A stretch of 64,000 bases of DNA from Nostoc sp. FACHB-892 (GTDB lineage: Bacteria > Cyanobacteriota > Cyanobacteriia > Cyanobacteriales > Nostocaceae). A program made the translations under genes and the position numbers. The notes beneath the pieces were generated by a model. The model saw nothing but the letters and a program-made list of their open reading frames with translations, did not search any database and was not told the origin of the DNA. Below, in pieces: positions 7,852 through 18,186 of this stretch (position 1 is its first letter; every line of letters begins with the position of its first letter). The DNA lies in assembly GCF_014698795.1 (NCBI RefSeq), contig NZ_JACJTR010000029.1, forward strand, positions 1 to 64,000, written 5' to 3'.

Positions 7852-10071
7852 ATGCCTTCCCACCAAGACGATCAAGACGCGATTAATTTTCAACAGTATT
7901 GGCTGATTGTAAAAAGACGTTGGCTACTGATAGCAATCATTATAGGGTCGATCTTTGGACTCACAAGTTTGGTTACTTTTAGCCAAAAACCAATCTATGA
8001 AGCCGAGGGGAAACTCCTTTTTAATAAGCAAAATGGTGTCTCTTCTCTTACAGGTGTAAGTGAGCAGCTAGGACAACTTGGACAGCTTAGTGGGGTAACA
8101 AATCTCTCTAACCCTTTGGAAACTGAAGCCGAAATCATTCGCTCAAACCCTATTGCTCAAAAAACTATTGCTGAATTACAGCTCAAAGATAAGCTGGGAG
8201 AACCTTTAGAAATAGATGATTTTCTGCGTAAATTGAAAATCAAAACTGTCCGAGGGACAGATATTTTACAGCTTTCTTACCGCAGCACTAGTCCTGAAGA
8301 AGCCACAACTATCATCAATAGATTGATGAGTGCTTATCTACAAAGCAATGTTCGGGCTAATCGTTCGGAAGCTACAGCCGCACGAGAATTTTTAAATAAG
8401 CAATTACCGTTGGTCGAGGTAAAAGTTATAGAAGCAGAAGCAGCACAGCGTCGATTTAAAGAAAAATACCAAATTGTTTCTTTAGAAGAAGAGGCTATAG
8501 AAGGAGTAAAAAGGCTGAATGAATTATCCAGCCAGACGACTCAACTGCGGGCGCAGTTGGTTGATGTTAGAACTCGTTCTGGTGCTTTGCAAAACCAATT
8601 GGCATTGAACACGCGGCAAGCTATGGCACTTAGCACTTTAAGCCAATCAAAAGCAGTGCAACAAGTGCTATCAGAATACCAGAAGGTTCAAGATGAGCTA
8701 GCTGTTGAGAGGTCACGATTTACTGATGACCACCCAGTTATTACTAGTTTATTAAATAAAGAACAAGCTCTTAAAGAGCAGCTAGAAGGAAGAGTTACCC
8801 AAACTCTAGGTAGTTCACAACCTGTCCCAGAGCAAGATTTGCAAATAGGAGAACTTAAGCAGGCTCTAACCGCTAATTTGGTGCAAGTGGAAGTAGAAAG
8901 GTTGGGATTGGAGAATCAAGTTGGTGTGTTGATGAAGGCATTTATGCTTTATCAAGCACGTCTTAGAATTTTACCTAAACTGGAACAACAACAGCTACAG
9001 GTACAACGACGGCTACAGGTGGCGCAAACAACCTATGAACAAATGCTGAAACGATTGCAAGAAGTTCAGGTGCTGGAAAATCAGAATGTGGGTAATGCCA
9101 GGATTGTTTCTGAAGCTTTACTCCCGAAAAAACCAGTTTCTCCTCGTATCCTCTTAAATTTGGCACTAGGAGGATTTTTAGGATTCTTCTTAGCTATTGG
9201 CGCAGCTTTATTGCTAGAAGCTGGAGACAAGTCTGTGAAGACACTAGAAGAAGCCCAACAGTTACTAGATTATCCTTTGTTGGGTACAATTCCAGTTTTT
9301 AATCAAAAAGCTAGCCTTGCTGGTGGTGAAAGTATAACTGAATTGCCGGTACTCGATAACCCTTATTCTTCAGTCAATGCAGCCTTTGAAATGCTCCAGA
9401 TTAACCTGGGTTTTACCTTTTCTGATAAGGAACTAAAGGTAATTGTGATTAGCAGTTCTGTGATGAATGAGGGCAAATCTTTTGTGGCAGCTAACTTAGC
9501 AGTGGCTACTGCCCAGATGGGACGACGAGTGCTGTTGATTGATGCAGATATGCGCCGCCCCCGTCAACACGAAATATGGAAACAACCTAATTTGATGGGG
9601 TTAAGTAATGTTTTAGTGGGACAGGCTACGTTAGCAGAAGCTGCCAAGGAAGCGGTGATAAATGTAGAATTGCTCACTGCTGGCACCATGCCACCCAACC
9701 CTGCTGCACTACTGGATTCACAACGGATGAATGCGTTACTGAAACAAGCTGCCCAAGATTATGATTGCGTAATTATCGATACTCCACCTTTAAGTATTTT
9801 GGCAGATGCCTCGATAGTAGGCAAAATGGCAGATGGAATGTTGTTAGTTGCACGTCCTGGTGTGGTTAATTCTGCTGCGGCTAAGGCTACAAAGGCATTG
9901 TTAGAGCATTCGCGTGTACCTATGCTGGGAATGGTGGTGAATGGTGTGGCTACTGATAATAATGACTATAATTACTACTACTCTCATAGAAATACTGGAA
10001 AGAATAATTCTGAGAGGAAAGATAAGATTAAGTCTAGCTTAAGTAAAATCACTGGATTAAGACTGCTCTAA
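7852..10071 (+). CDS. Wzz/BY-kinase: polysaccharide chain-length regulator and tyrosine autokinase
   Basis: 739 residues. An N-terminal Wzz domain has one membrane helix at about residues 24-44, then a long periplasmic coiled-coil region (about 170-410) and a second membrane helix near 430-455. The cytoplasmic kinase follows: Walker A in VMNEGKS (Lys near 542), Walker A' LIDADMRRP (about 562-570), Walker B DCVIIDTPPL (about 638-647), and a Tyr cluster DYNYYY near 703-708 that is the expected autophosphorylation site. The usual GxxPGEGKS is here SSVMNEGKS, i.e. Pro-Gly is replaced by Met-Asn. Such proteins control chain length and export with the Wzx/Wzy machinery, which follows immediately. 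The remnant at 122-559 is a diverged relative. Confidence 0.93.
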   Translation: MPSHQDDQDAINFQQYWLIVKRRWLLIAIIIGSIFGLTSLVTFSQKPIYEAEGKLLFNKQNGVSSLTGVSEQLGQLGQLSGVTNLSNPLETEAEIIRSNPIAQKTIAELQLKDKLGEPLEIDDFLRKLKIKTVRGTDILQLSYRSTSPEEATTIINRLMSAYLQSNVRANRSEATAAREFLNKQLPLVEVKVIEAEAAQRRFKEKYQIVSLEEEAIEGVKRLNELSSQTTQLRAQLVDVRTRSGALQNQLALNTRQAMALSTLSQSKAVQQVLSEYQKVQDELAVERSRFTDDHPVITSLLNKEQALKEQLEGRVTQTLGSSQPVPEQDLQIGELKQALTANLVQVEVERLGLENQVGVLMKAFMLYQARLRILPKLEQQQLQVQRRLQVAQTTYEQMLKRLQEVQVLENQNVGNARIVSEALLPKKPVSPRILLNLALGGFLGFFLAIGAALLLEAGDKSVKTLEEAQQLLDYPLLGTIPVFNQKASLAGGESITELPVLDNPYSSVNAAFEMLQINLGFTFSDKELKVIVISSSVMNEGKSFVAANLAVATAQMGRRVLLIDADMRRPRQHEIWKQPNLMGLSNVLVGQATLAEAAKEAVINVELLTAGTMPPNPAALLDSQRMNALLKQAAQDYDCVIIDTPPLSILADASIVGKMADGMLLVARPGVVNSAAAKATKALLEHSRVPMLGMVVNGVATDNNDYNYYYSHRNTGKNNSERKDKIKSSLSKITGLRLL

Positions 10072-10224
10072 CTGGTTATTAATTTGGGAAATCAGTATCT
10101 TATTTGAGACTGCTTAATACTTAGGATAGTAGAGTTATAGGCACACTAAAATGCAATTTAATCGGCTATAATTTTGTTTACATTATTTGATGCCTAGCCC
10201 TAGAAAAACAGATGCTGGCAATAA

Positions 10225-11487
10225 ATGTACAAGCTTAAACTACATCCAAAAATACAGACTTTACTTCATGTGTTAAGTGCTAATGTTTTTAACAATGTTT
10301 CATCATTTGTTATAACTCTTTTAGCTGCACGTTTATTTGGCCCTGCTGAATTTGCTAAGTTGGCTCTTGCAATTGCTGTAACTACAAATTTATCTTCTGT
10401 ACTCGATTTCGGTACTAGTGTTGCCCTAGTTCGTTTATACAATGTGGCATCAGATGATGAAGAAAAAGTTAGTTTACTTAGAGTAATAAACAAGTGGAAG
10501 CTTGGGTTATTATTACTCACAATATGTTTTAGTTATCCAGGTAGTAAGCTGCTCACTAAAATTTTACCTATGCTCCAAAATACAGGGTTACTCATTAACC
10601 TAGCTATTATTTCTGGAGGACTGCTGAGTATTTGGACGACGACAAGAGCTATAGAACAAGCTCAGAAAAAGTTTCAAGCTTTTCAAAAGTACACTTTAGT
10701 TTATGGACTACTGCGGCTGATAACAGCAGTTATTTTTTTGATGCTTAATCAAATTTCAAATACTACAGTTATTGTATCTCTATATTTTCTACCACTTTCT
10801 TTATTGATAAGTTATAGACAAATTTCAGAAATGGTATCTTATGAATACAAAAACGTGTTTTACACAACCAATAAAATAAAACTTTTAAAATCTATTTTTT
10901 CTTATGGAATTTGGGTAGGAATAGGCGGGATATTATTCAGTTTCATGTATCAAATCCCCCAATTTGTTCTAGCACGAAAAGCCGATGCTACTGAGGTAGG
11001 TATTTATAGTGCAAGCTTGACATTTCTCCCTGTTTTTTTGCTAACTAATGATGCAATTAGAACAATAATTTTACCGGATGTTTCTGCAATTAAAGATGCT
11101 AAAAGCCGTCAATTATTTCGCAAGCGTCTGTGGCACATCTTTCCTATATTTTTCGGAGTAATGATAACAGTTTTGATTATTATGTCTTGTGTTCAATATT
11201 TTTTGTTAGGTCAAGTATATAAAGCAAGCATACCAGTTTTTTTAGTGATGGGAGTTAGCACTCTTATAGCTATGTATCTTGGTTATTCAAATACATTAAT
11301 ACACTCTATTGGGATACCTCATGTAGGAGCGGTTGTTAATATGATCAGTGCTGTAACACTTACCTTATTAAGCATCACACTACAACAATCAGCTTTTTTC
11401 ATGAGCTTTATCCTTGGAAGCGTTTTAATATTTGGAGAAGTATCAACCTATCTTATTGTGAAAAATATTGACAAGGATACGCGATAA
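10225..11487 (+). CDS. Wzx-type polysaccharide flippase
   Basis: 420 residues with about 12 to 14 hydrophobic segments spread over the whole length and no soluble domain. The opening NVFNNVSSFVITLLAARLFGPAEF is characteristic of the MATE-like oligosaccharide flippase (Wzx/RfbX) family: first helix followed by the conserved R-LGP-E/F turn. It would move the undecaprenyl-linked repeat unit across the inner membrane. It sits between the Wzz/kinase gene and a Wzy-like gene, the expected order. Low GC relative to the flanking kinase gene is usual for such genes and may indicate horizontal origin. Confidence 0.87.
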   Translation: MYKLKLHPKIQTLLHVLSANVFNNVSSFVITLLAARLFGPAEFAKLALAIAVTTNLSSVLDFGTSVALVRLYNVASDDEEKVSLLRVINKWKLGLLLLTICFSYPGSKLLTKILPMLQNTGLLINLAIISGGLLSIWTTTRAIEQAQKKFQAFQKYTLVYGLLRLITAVIFLMLNQISNTTVIVSLYFLPLSLLISYRQISEMVSYEYKNVFYTTNKIKLLKSIFSYGIWVGIGGILFSFMYQIPQFVLARKADATEVGIYSASLTFLPVFLLTNDAIRTIILPDVSAIKDAKSRQLFRKRLWHIFPIFFGVMITVLIIMSCVQYFLLGQVYKASIPVFLVMGVSTLIAMYLGYSNTLIHSIGIPHVGAVVNMISAVTLTLLSITLQQSAFFMSFILGSVLIFGEVSTYLIVKNIDKDTR

Positions 11488-11581
11488 AAATAATTATCAT
11501 CGATGTCTATATATTAGTAGTTATAGTTTTTAATAAATATTTACAGACCTAAAAATAAGAATTTTAAGGACTTCGGTATTA

Positions 11582-12856
11582 ATGAAAGAAGAAATAATCG
11601 TTTTCATTTTAGTGTCTCCAATAATTATATATCTTTTATTTGTTATTCTATTTAAAAACTTTTCTATTGGATTTACCATAATAATGTTTATACTACCTTT
11701 TGAGAACCTTTTAGGAACAGGAGAATCTGGCAGTATTTCTCGTTATCTAATTATTCTTACTGGAGTTGGATGTTTTCTTCAAAAGATTCTTATACTTAAT
11801 AAAGTAAGTATATTTAAAGAGCCAATATTTAACTTATTTTTGACTTTGATATTTTGGTCATTTGCTAGTATTATCTGGAGTGTTAGCCCTGAAACAAGCT
11901 TAGTCACAACTATTACATTAGTTGGTAATTTTATTTTATTTTCTATCGTATTTCTTAGTAATAGAAAATGGCTTTCTATTTACTGGATATCATTGTTGAT
12001 AGGTTGTACATCTTCTATAATTCTAGGTAATTTTTTACCTAGACCTGAAGGTTTAGAAAATAATTTAGATAGATTTACTACTGGTGGACAAGATCCAAAT
12101 GATCTTGCAGGTTTACTACTGATAGCTTTTTCAGTGGGAGTTTATGTATTTTACTCACAGCTTAAATCTAAACGTAGTAGATTTTTGATGTTCTTTAATT
12201 TAGCTACTATTTTCATTGGAGTTTTGTTAACGCTATCCAGAACAGGTTTAATTGCTATGGTTGTGCCATTAAGCTTTTTGGCTTTAAGGAAATTTGAAAA
12301 AAAAAATTATTTTCATTTAATAATTTTATTATTCACGAGTATCTTATATATTTTGGGCATGGATACAATTAATGAGTTTTTAAATTTATTTATTTCACCA
12401 TTATTTAGTAGATTTAATCAATTAAATGAATCTCAATTTGCATCAGCTAGGTGGGATATCTGGCTTGCAGCTATAGAAGTTATAAAGCATAATTTTGTTT
12501 TAGGTGTTGGTGCAGGAGCTTTACCATATGTAATAGATGATTATTCAAGTGTTATTCTACCTAGAAGTACATATAATCCAGAAATTGGTTTGGTAGCTCA
12601 TAATATTATTCTTTCAGTTTGGAGTGAGATGGGGTTAATAGGAATAACAATTTTTGTAACGATTTTATTTTTTGGATTTCAATATACTTTAAATCTATCT
12701 AAAAAAGACCCTTGGGGTTTAGGGATGTTAGTGTCAATATTAGTAGTATTTGTTATGGGAACAACTCTATCATGGGAAAACAAAAAAATATTATATATAT
12801 TATTCGGTTCTATTTGTGTTTTATATAAATCTAAAAAAGATTATTTAGATGATTGA
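11582..12856 (+). CDS. O-antigen ligase/polymerase family protein (Wzy-like)
   Basis: 424 residues with about 11 membrane segments. The segment STGGQDPNDLAG in the middle (RFTTGGQDPNDLAGLLLIAF) followed by LTLSRTGLIAM, and the large loop between about residues 290 and 340 containing SARWDIWLAAIEVIKHNFVLG and LVAHNIIL, are the pattern of the O-antigen ligase/polymerase family (Wzy_C/WaaL-like), with the conserved Arg and His in the loop. In this context, next to Wzx and Wzz, it is most likely the repeat-unit polymerase. Very AT-rich, like the genes around it. Confidence 0.85.
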   Translation: MKEEIIVFILVSPIIIYLLFVILFKNFSIGFTIIMFILPFENLLGTGESGSISRYLIILTGVGCFLQKILILNKVSIFKEPIFNLFLTLIFWSFASIIWSVSPETSLVTTITLVGNFILFSIVFLSNRKWLSIYWISLLIGCTSSIILGNFLPRPEGLENNLDRFTTGGQDPNDLAGLLLIAFSVGVYVFYSQLKSKRSRFLMFFNLATIFIGVLLTLSRTGLIAMVVPLSFLALRKFEKKNYFHLIILLFTSILYILGMDTINEFLNLFISPLFSRFNQLNESQFASARWDIWLAAIEVIKHNFVLGVGAGALPYVIDDYSSVILPRSTYNPEIGLVAHNIILSVWSEMGLIGITIFVTILFFGFQYTLNLSKKDPWGLGMLVSILVVFVMGTTLSWENKKILYILFGSICVLYKSKKDYLDD

Positions 12857-13028
12857 CTAAGAAAAATTTGTTATCATTGAAACTTTTAATTCTTGGGCAG
12901 CAACATTATAAGAAAATTCAAAATTAGCTCATCTTAATTGATTAAATTATAAGAAGTATACAAAAGACAGCTCTCAATCTAAAGCTTTTGTCTTATTTAT
13001 GTATTATCATTAGCAAATTATAAAAAAT

Positions 13029-14198
13029 ATGAACGAAATAAAACCAAAAAAAAATAATGACAGCAATGATGATATGGCTAAGAAAGAATCACAAGAAAAA
13101 ATAGCTATATTTTTGCCTAATTTAGATGCAGGTGGAGGTCAAAAAGTTGTCATTAATCTTTTAAAAGGTTTGGTAAAACGAGGTATTGTACCGGATCTTA
13201 TTTTGACCCAATTAAAAGGTCCATTCTTAGCTCAGGTTCCTGAAGATGTTAGAATTATTTGTTTAAATTCTAAAATGGTTATTCCTTCAACTATTCCACT
13301 TGCCTTTTATCTCAAACGCGAGAAACCTAAAATCCTAATTTCTCATATGAGTAGTGCAAATGTGGCAGTTGTAATGGCACGATTTTTCTCACATGTATCT
13401 ACCAGATTGGTATTAGTGGAACACACTACGCTATCTGCTAACAAACACAATTTTCCTACTATAGCTAAACTTGTACCCACTTTAATGCGTTTATCTTATC
13501 CTTTAGCAAATACTTTAATAGCAGTTTCTAAAGGGACGTCTCGTGATTTAGAAAGAGAATTAGGACTTCAACAAGGTTTAGTAAAGACTATTTATAACCC
13601 AGTAATTGATGATGACCTAATTTTAAAAATGAATGAACCACTAAAGCATCAGTGGTTTCTACCTAATCAACCACCTGTTTTTCTATCTGTAGGTAGGCTT
13701 ACTAAGGCAAAAGACCATAAAACTTTAATTACTGCTTTTGCTAATTTACGTTCGCAAATTTCTGCTCGCCTCTTAATTTTGGGCGAAGGAGAGTTACGCA
13801 GTGAGTTAGAAGCTCTAATCAAAAAATTAGGCGTAGAATCTGATGTCTTGATGCCTGGTTTTGTCTCTAATCCCTATGCTTACATGAGCCGAGCAAGCGC
13901 CTTTGTTTTATCTTCACAGTACGAAGCATTACCAACAGTTTTAATTGAAGCAATGGCTTGTGGCTGTCCTGTGGTTTCAACTGACTGCCCTCACGGACCA
14001 GCAGAAATTTTAGAGAATGGTAAGTATGGATTGCTAGCTCTTGTAAAAGATCCTATTCTTCTAGCTGATGCTATGCAAAAAATATTAGATAATCCCACTG
14101 AGCAAAGTTTACTTTTTCAGAGAGCAAAGGATTTTAGCACAGATTGTATTGTGCCTCAGTATTTAGAAACTATAGGATTTAAGCACTATGCTATATAG
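13029..14198 (+). CDS. Glycosyltransferase family 4 (GT4)
   Basis: 389 residues, GT-B fold. N-terminal half opens with IAIFLPNLDAGGGQKVVINL, the acceptor-side loop of GT4 enzymes; the C-terminal half has SVGRLTKAKDHKTLI, the LGEGELRSEL turn, and the EX7E-type donor motif in SQYEALPTVLIEAMACGCPVVS. Retaining transferase that adds one sugar from a nucleotide donor to the lipid-linked repeat unit on the cytoplasmic face. The first 16 residues are polar and Lys/Asn-rich; an internal Met (MAKKESQ) at 13074 is an alternative start. Donor and linkage cannot be told. Confidence 0.88.
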   Translation: MNEIKPKKNNDSNDDMAKKESQEKIAIFLPNLDAGGGQKVVINLLKGLVKRGIVPDLILTQLKGPFLAQVPEDVRIICLNSKMVIPSTIPLAFYLKREKPKILISHMSSANVAVVMARFFSHVSTRLVLVEHTTLSANKHNFPTIAKLVPTLMRLSYPLANTLIAVSKGTSRDLERELGLQQGLVKTIYNPVIDDDLILKMNEPLKHQWFLPNQPPVFLSVGRLTKAKDHKTLITAFANLRSQISARLLILGEGELRSELEALIKKLGVESDVLMPGFVSNPYAYMSRASAFVLSSQYEALPTVLIEAMACGCPVVSTDCPHGPAEILENGKYGLLALVKDPILLADAMQKILDNPTEQSLLFQRAKDFSTDCIVPQYLETIGFKHYAI

Positions 14199-14238
14199 AG
14201 TGTATTCTAATTTAAAAATACAATTACGAGGTTAATTT

Positions 14239-14892
14239 ATGCTTAAACAAGAAGCAGAATGGCTAGCTCATAATATTTACTCATTAAACACTAATGAAGT
14301 ATTTCCCCTTCTAAATATAGGCAGTTCTACTAAAAAATTTAGAGAAGAAACCCAGCCTTGGATAAATAATTACATATTTAAACCAGCTAGAGAAGAGGGA
14401 TATCCTGTAATTCACTTAGATATTAAGAAAAATGAAGGTATTGATATTGCTGGAGACCTCCGTAACCCTGATATTTTGCAAGAAATTGCCAAATTAAATA
14501 TTAAGTCTGTGATGTGTTCAAACTTACTAGAACACTTATCTAATCGAGAGGAAATTTGTGAAATTATTTACTCAATCTTACCTATTGGTGGCTATCTATT
14601 CCTAACTGTCCCTTGTGATTATCCCTACCATCCTGATCCTATTGATACTATGTTTCGTCCTAATATAGATGAGCTTAAGAGAGAATTTCCAGCTTTAAAA
14701 ATGATAGACGGAGAAATTGTTTGCAGTAAGTACAATGGAACTTCTCTACCATTTGCCATCTTTGCAATAGCTTTTATAGTGCGTTTAATGCTACCAATGT
14801 ACAAATCACATACATGGCGAGATGGTATTGCAAAATTGCCCTATTTATTTAAAAAAGTATCAGCTACTTGTATTGTTTTACAAAAAGTGTAG
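14239..14892 (+). CDS. Class I SAM-dependent methyltransferase-like protein
   Basis: 217 residues. A weak motif I is seen in VFPLLNIGSSTKKF (residues 20-33), an acidic motif II in VIHLDIKKNEGIDIAGDL, and a post-II strand SVMCSNLLEHL followed by IGGYLFLTVP, the usual motif III of methyltransferases. A short amphipathic C-terminal part (IFAIAFIVRLMLPMY) may bind the membrane. The gene lies 40 bp after a GT4 and 12 bp before another, so it probably decorates the polysaccharide. Motif I lacks the full GxGxG glycines, so the substrate and even SAM use are uncertain. An RBS-like GAGG precedes the start (ACGAGGTTAATTT). Confidence 0.7.
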   Translation: MLKQEAEWLAHNIYSLNTNEVFPLLNIGSSTKKFREETQPWINNYIFKPAREEGYPVIHLDIKKNEGIDIAGDLRNPDILQEIAKLNIKSVMCSNLLEHLSNREEICEIIYSILPIGGYLFLTVPCDYPYHPDPIDTMFRPNIDELKREFPALKMIDGEIVCSKYNGTSLPFAIFAIAFIVRLMLPMYKSHTWRDGIAKLPYLFKKVSATCIVLQKV

Positions 14893-14904
14893 GTTTTAAA
14901 AATC

Positions 14905-16149
14905 GTGGTAAACCTTAAAAATATTCTCTATATTTCTCCTAAGTTTCCAGCATTAAGTTTAGTATTTGAGCAGAATGAAATGTTGGGAATACAAGCAAAT
15001 GAAGTTAATATAACCATTCTCTCTTGCAGGGAATTTTCTGTTTTTGAGATTCATCATTTTACTCAATCTTTACTAGATAAAGTCTTTTATCCTAATTATA
15101 TAAATGCGCTTTTAGGGCTGATATTATGCTTAAAAAAATCACCTATTTCTCTTTTTAAAGTTTTAATTTATACTTTAGTTGCATCAGCTAACCCATTCGC
15201 TATTAAAAAGAAATTAGCAGCGTTACTATTCACTCTTGGATGGTATGCGATTTTAGCAGATAAAACACCAGCTTATGATTGGATTCATGCCGATTTTGGT
15301 CAAGGAACTGCTACAGTGGCTTTGATGCTAAGTGAGCTACTAAAATGCCCTTTTTCATTCAAAGTACATGCTTTTGATATTTACGATAAAAGTATACAAA
15401 ATTTTGATTTACTCAAAGTTATTAAAATAAAACAAGCTACTAAAATTTTTTCAGCACACGAGTATGGTAAACATGAAATATTAAAGATGGTGTCTATAAG
15501 TGAAGAAAAAGTTATAACTAATTATACTTCTATTCGGACTAACGATTTTCAGCCGCTTTCTCCTGTTTTAGAAAGTAAAAGATTTGTATCTTTAGGCCGC
15601 TTAGTTACAAAAAAAGGCTTTTCAACCCTGATTAAAGCATCTAATATTCTACATAAAAAAGGGGAATATTTTACTGTTGATATATATGGCTCTGGTCCCG
15701 AAGAAGCGAATCTTATGCAGTTAATAGAAATAAATGGGCTTCAGGATATTGTTTGCTTGAAGGGTAAATATAAAAATGAAAACTTACCGGACATATTTAC
15801 TGACTGTATAGCTTTAGTAATGCCTAGCATCATGGACAAAAATGGAGATATGGATGGTATACCAACAGTTATATATGAAGCAATGTCTCTAGGAAGAACA
15901 GTGATTGCTTCAAAAATATCTGGTATATCAGAAGTAGTAAAAGATAAGGAAAATGGTTACTTGATTGAGCCAGGTAGTTTTGAGGAATTAGCAGAAAGAA
16001 TGAAATATCTCTTATCCCATCCAGAGATGAGTTTTCAGTTAGGTAAGGAAGGCCGTAGGTTAGTAGAAGAAAATCATGAATATAAGACTAATGCAAAATC
16101 TCTTATAGAATCAATCAATAAATCTTTACAAGCAAATTCAAAAAATTAA
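14905..16149 (+). CDS. Glycosyltransferase family 4 (GT4)
   Basis: 414 residues, read from a GTG start at 14905 (no ATG nearby in frame; next internal Met is at residue 27). The C-terminal GT-B half shows SLGRLVTKKGFSTLIKA, VDIYGSGPEEANLM, VCLKGKYKNENLPD and the donor motif MDGIPTVIYEAMSLGRTVIAS, with the paired glutamates of GT4 enzymes. The N-terminal half contains IHADFGQGTATVALML and FSFKVHAFDIYD, resembling colanic-acid-type WcaL transferases. It would add a sugar to the lipid-linked intermediate. It sits between two methyltransferase genes with spacers of 12 and 1-10 bp, consistent with one operon. Confidence 0.87.
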   Translation: MVNLKNILYISPKFPALSLVFEQNEMLGIQANEVNITILSCREFSVFEIHHFTQSLLDKVFYPNYINALLGLILCLKKSPISLFKVLIYTLVASANPFAIKKKLAALLFTLGWYAILADKTPAYDWIHADFGQGTATVALMLSELLKCPFSFKVHAFDIYDKSIQNFDLLKVIKIKQATKIFSAHEYGKHEILKMVSISEEKVITNYTSIRTNDFQPLSPVLESKRFVSLGRLVTKKGFSTLIKASNILHKKGEYFTVDIYGSGPEEANLMQLIEINGLQDIVCLKGKYKNENLPDIFTDCIALVMPSIMDKNGDMDGIPTVIYEAMSLGRTVIASKISGISEVVKDKENGYLIEPGSFEELAERMKYLLSHPEMSFQLGKEGRRLVEENHEYKTNAKSLIESINKSLQANSKN

Positions 16150-16159
16150 GTTGAGTATT

Positions 16160-17083
16160 ATGGATTGGAGATACAAAGCTGGACTACAATATATCTTCTC
16201 GATAATTCCTTATGGAGAGGATATAAACTATTTATTTCAAAAGAATATAACTAAAAATTTGCCACTTAAAGAATTAAAAATCAAAGAGAAATTATTGATT
16301 GCAGAGCAACATATTGAAAATTTTTATAAATATACTTCAGACTCTCTTGAGCAAGCTACTTTTTATGAATTTGGAGCTGGATGGGATTTAGTACAACCTT
16401 TACTCTTTTATAGCTTAGGAGTTAATCATCAAGTTTTGATAGATATACGTAAATTAATTCGTATTGAGTTAATTAATAAAGCTATAGAAGAAATTCAGCA
16501 CATAAGTAGCTATTTAAAACTTCAACGTATACCAAAAAAGTATTTTAAAAATCAGCTTGAATGTATCGATGAGTTAATGCAATTCTATGGAATACAATAT
16601 CGAGCACCATTCGATGCTAGGAAAACTAATTTGGAACAAGAAACTATAGATTACATTGTTTCAACTAATACTTTAGAACATATTCCCCCAGATGATATTA
16701 TTGCTATTTTAAAAGAATGCTATCGCCTTTTAAAAAATGATGGGGCTATGAGTTTTAAAATTGACTATCAGGATCATTATTCTTATTTTGATAGTACTAT
16801 TTCTGTGTATAATTTCCTTCAATTTAATAATAAAATTTGGAATTTACTATTTAATCCTTCATTACATTATCAAAATCGATTACGACACCAGGACTATTTA
16901 AATATATTTTCAGATATTGGATTTGAAGTTTTAGAAGATAAAATTATAGAAGGAACAGAATCAGATTTAGATAAAATAAACAAATTATCAATTAGTCAAG
17001 ATTTTTCCCAATATAATATATCTGCGCTATCAATTCGTGGCACAACAATTGTATTAAAAAAGAAAACAGATAAACAACTATGA
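16160..17083 (+). CDS. Methyltransferase-like protein of the polysaccharide locus
   Basis: About 307 residues from ATG at 16160 (a TTG at 16151 would add three). A SAM-binding-like strand and loop is seen in FYEFGAGWDLVQPL (E-F-G-A-G), followed by an acidic strand LIDIRKL; after a helical insertion, YIVSTNTLEHIPPDDI and LKECYRLLKNDGAMSFKIDY match motifs II-III of class I methyltransferases. A large insert of about 60 residues between the motifs (EEIQHISSYLKLQRIPKK region) distinguishes it from the common form. Context points to decoration of a sugar. The exact substrate is unknown. Confidence 0.75.
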   Translation: MDWRYKAGLQYIFSIIPYGEDINYLFQKNITKNLPLKELKIKEKLLIAEQHIENFYKYTSDSLEQATFYEFGAGWDLVQPLLFYSLGVNHQVLIDIRKLIRIELINKAIEEIQHISSYLKLQRIPKKYFKNQLECIDELMQFYGIQYRAPFDARKTNLEQETIDYIVSTNTLEHIPPDDIIAILKECYRLLKNDGAMSFKIDYQDHYSYFDSTISVYNFLQFNNKIWNLLFNPSLHYQNRLRHQDYLNIFSDIGFEVLEDKIIEGTESDLDKINKLSISQDFSQYNISALSIRGTTIVLKKKTDKQL

Positions 17084-17086
17084 ATT

Positions 17087-18160
17087 ATGTTAAATAAATA
17101 CAGTATAAACAGTTCTCCATCCGTAAGCTTAGTAATTCCTACTTATAATGAGGCTGCTAATATAGAAAAACTAATTAGAGGATTTTCTTCAACTCTTTAT
17201 CCCAATTTAGTTGAGATATTGGTTGCTGATGGTGAGAGTACAGATGCTACTCAGGATATTGTAATAAAACTTTCTTTAGAGGATTCCAGAGTTAAAGTAA
17301 TACACAATCCGTTAAAAATCCAATCTGCTGGACTAAATTTAAGTTTGCAAGAATGTACAGGTGATATTTTCCTGAGAGCTGATGCTCACTCTGATTACGC
17401 ACCAGACTATATAGAACGATGTGTAGAAGTATTATTAGAGTCTAAAGCCATTAACGTCGGTGGCGCACAACGATTTGTAGCTAAAACACCTTTTCAAGCA
17501 GGGGTTGCACTGGCATCTAAAAGCTTTTTGGGTAGTGGTGGAGCTAAATACAGAAATCCTAACTATAATGGCTATGCTGATACAGTTTATTTAGGCTGCT
17601 TTTGGACAAAAGAATTACGCGATGCTTCTGGGTTTGATATCTCGCAAATTACTAACCAGGATGCTGAATTAAATCAGAAACTACTAAGTAAGAATCCACA
17701 AGCTATCTATATTAGTTCAGATATCCGAGTATGGTACTATCCTAGAAAAACCTGGAAATCTATTTGTATTCAATACTTTAAATACGGCAGAGGACGTTAT
17801 TTAACTACTATTAAACACACAAATAACCTACAACTGAGAGGAAAGCTACCATTTTTATTTATATCAGCAACGCTGTTGTTATTGTTGCTTGATTTCATCG
17901 TTCCTCAGTTATCTCTACATACAGAAGCATTGATTCTGAGTGGCTTGCTTTTTCCATTCATAGAAAGCTTACTCACAACTTTAAAATTCCGTAACAACTT
18001 TAATACAGAATTTTGGCGTGGTAAAGAAGATGAACTTCCTTCTTGTCTAAGCCTGTGGTTTTTCTGTGGAGTTACCTTATTAACAATGCCAATTGCCCAC
18101 TTTTCTGGCTATGCATATCAGTTACTAAGGCATAAGATTTTCCAGGTAAACGCTTGGTAA
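17087..18160 (+). CDS. Glycosyltransferase family 2, ExoA-like
   Basis: 357 residues. N-terminal GT-A domain: SVSLVIPTYNEAANIEKLI, EILVADGESTDAT with the first Asp of the nucleotide site, and the DxD-like LRADAHSDYAPDYI. A variable acceptor region ends in NQDAELNQKL, the ED-type catalytic motif, and IWYYPRKTWKSICIQYFKYG. Two or three C-terminal membrane helices (about residues 255-345) anchor it. The arrangement matches succinoglycan ExoA-type glucosyltransferases. It would add a sugar at the inner face of the membrane. It starts only 3 bp after the preceding methyltransferase stop. Confidence 0.88.
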   Translation: MLNKYSINSSPSVSLVIPTYNEAANIEKLIRGFSSTLYPNLVEILVADGESTDATQDIVIKLSLEDSRVKVIHNPLKIQSAGLNLSLQECTGDIFLRADAHSDYAPDYIERCVEVLLESKAINVGGAQRFVAKTPFQAGVALASKSFLGSGGAKYRNPNYNGYADTVYLGCFWTKELRDASGFDISQITNQDAELNQKLLSKNPQAIYISSDIRVWYYPRKTWKSICIQYFKYGRGRYLTTIKHTNNLQLRGKLPFLFISATLLLLLLDFIVPQLSLHTEALILSGLLFPFIESLLTTLKFRNNFNTEFWRGKEDELPSCLSLWFFCGVTLLTMPIAHFSGYAYQLLRHKIFQVNAW

Positions 18161-18186
18161 TAAGTTTAAATTATAAGTGGAGATAG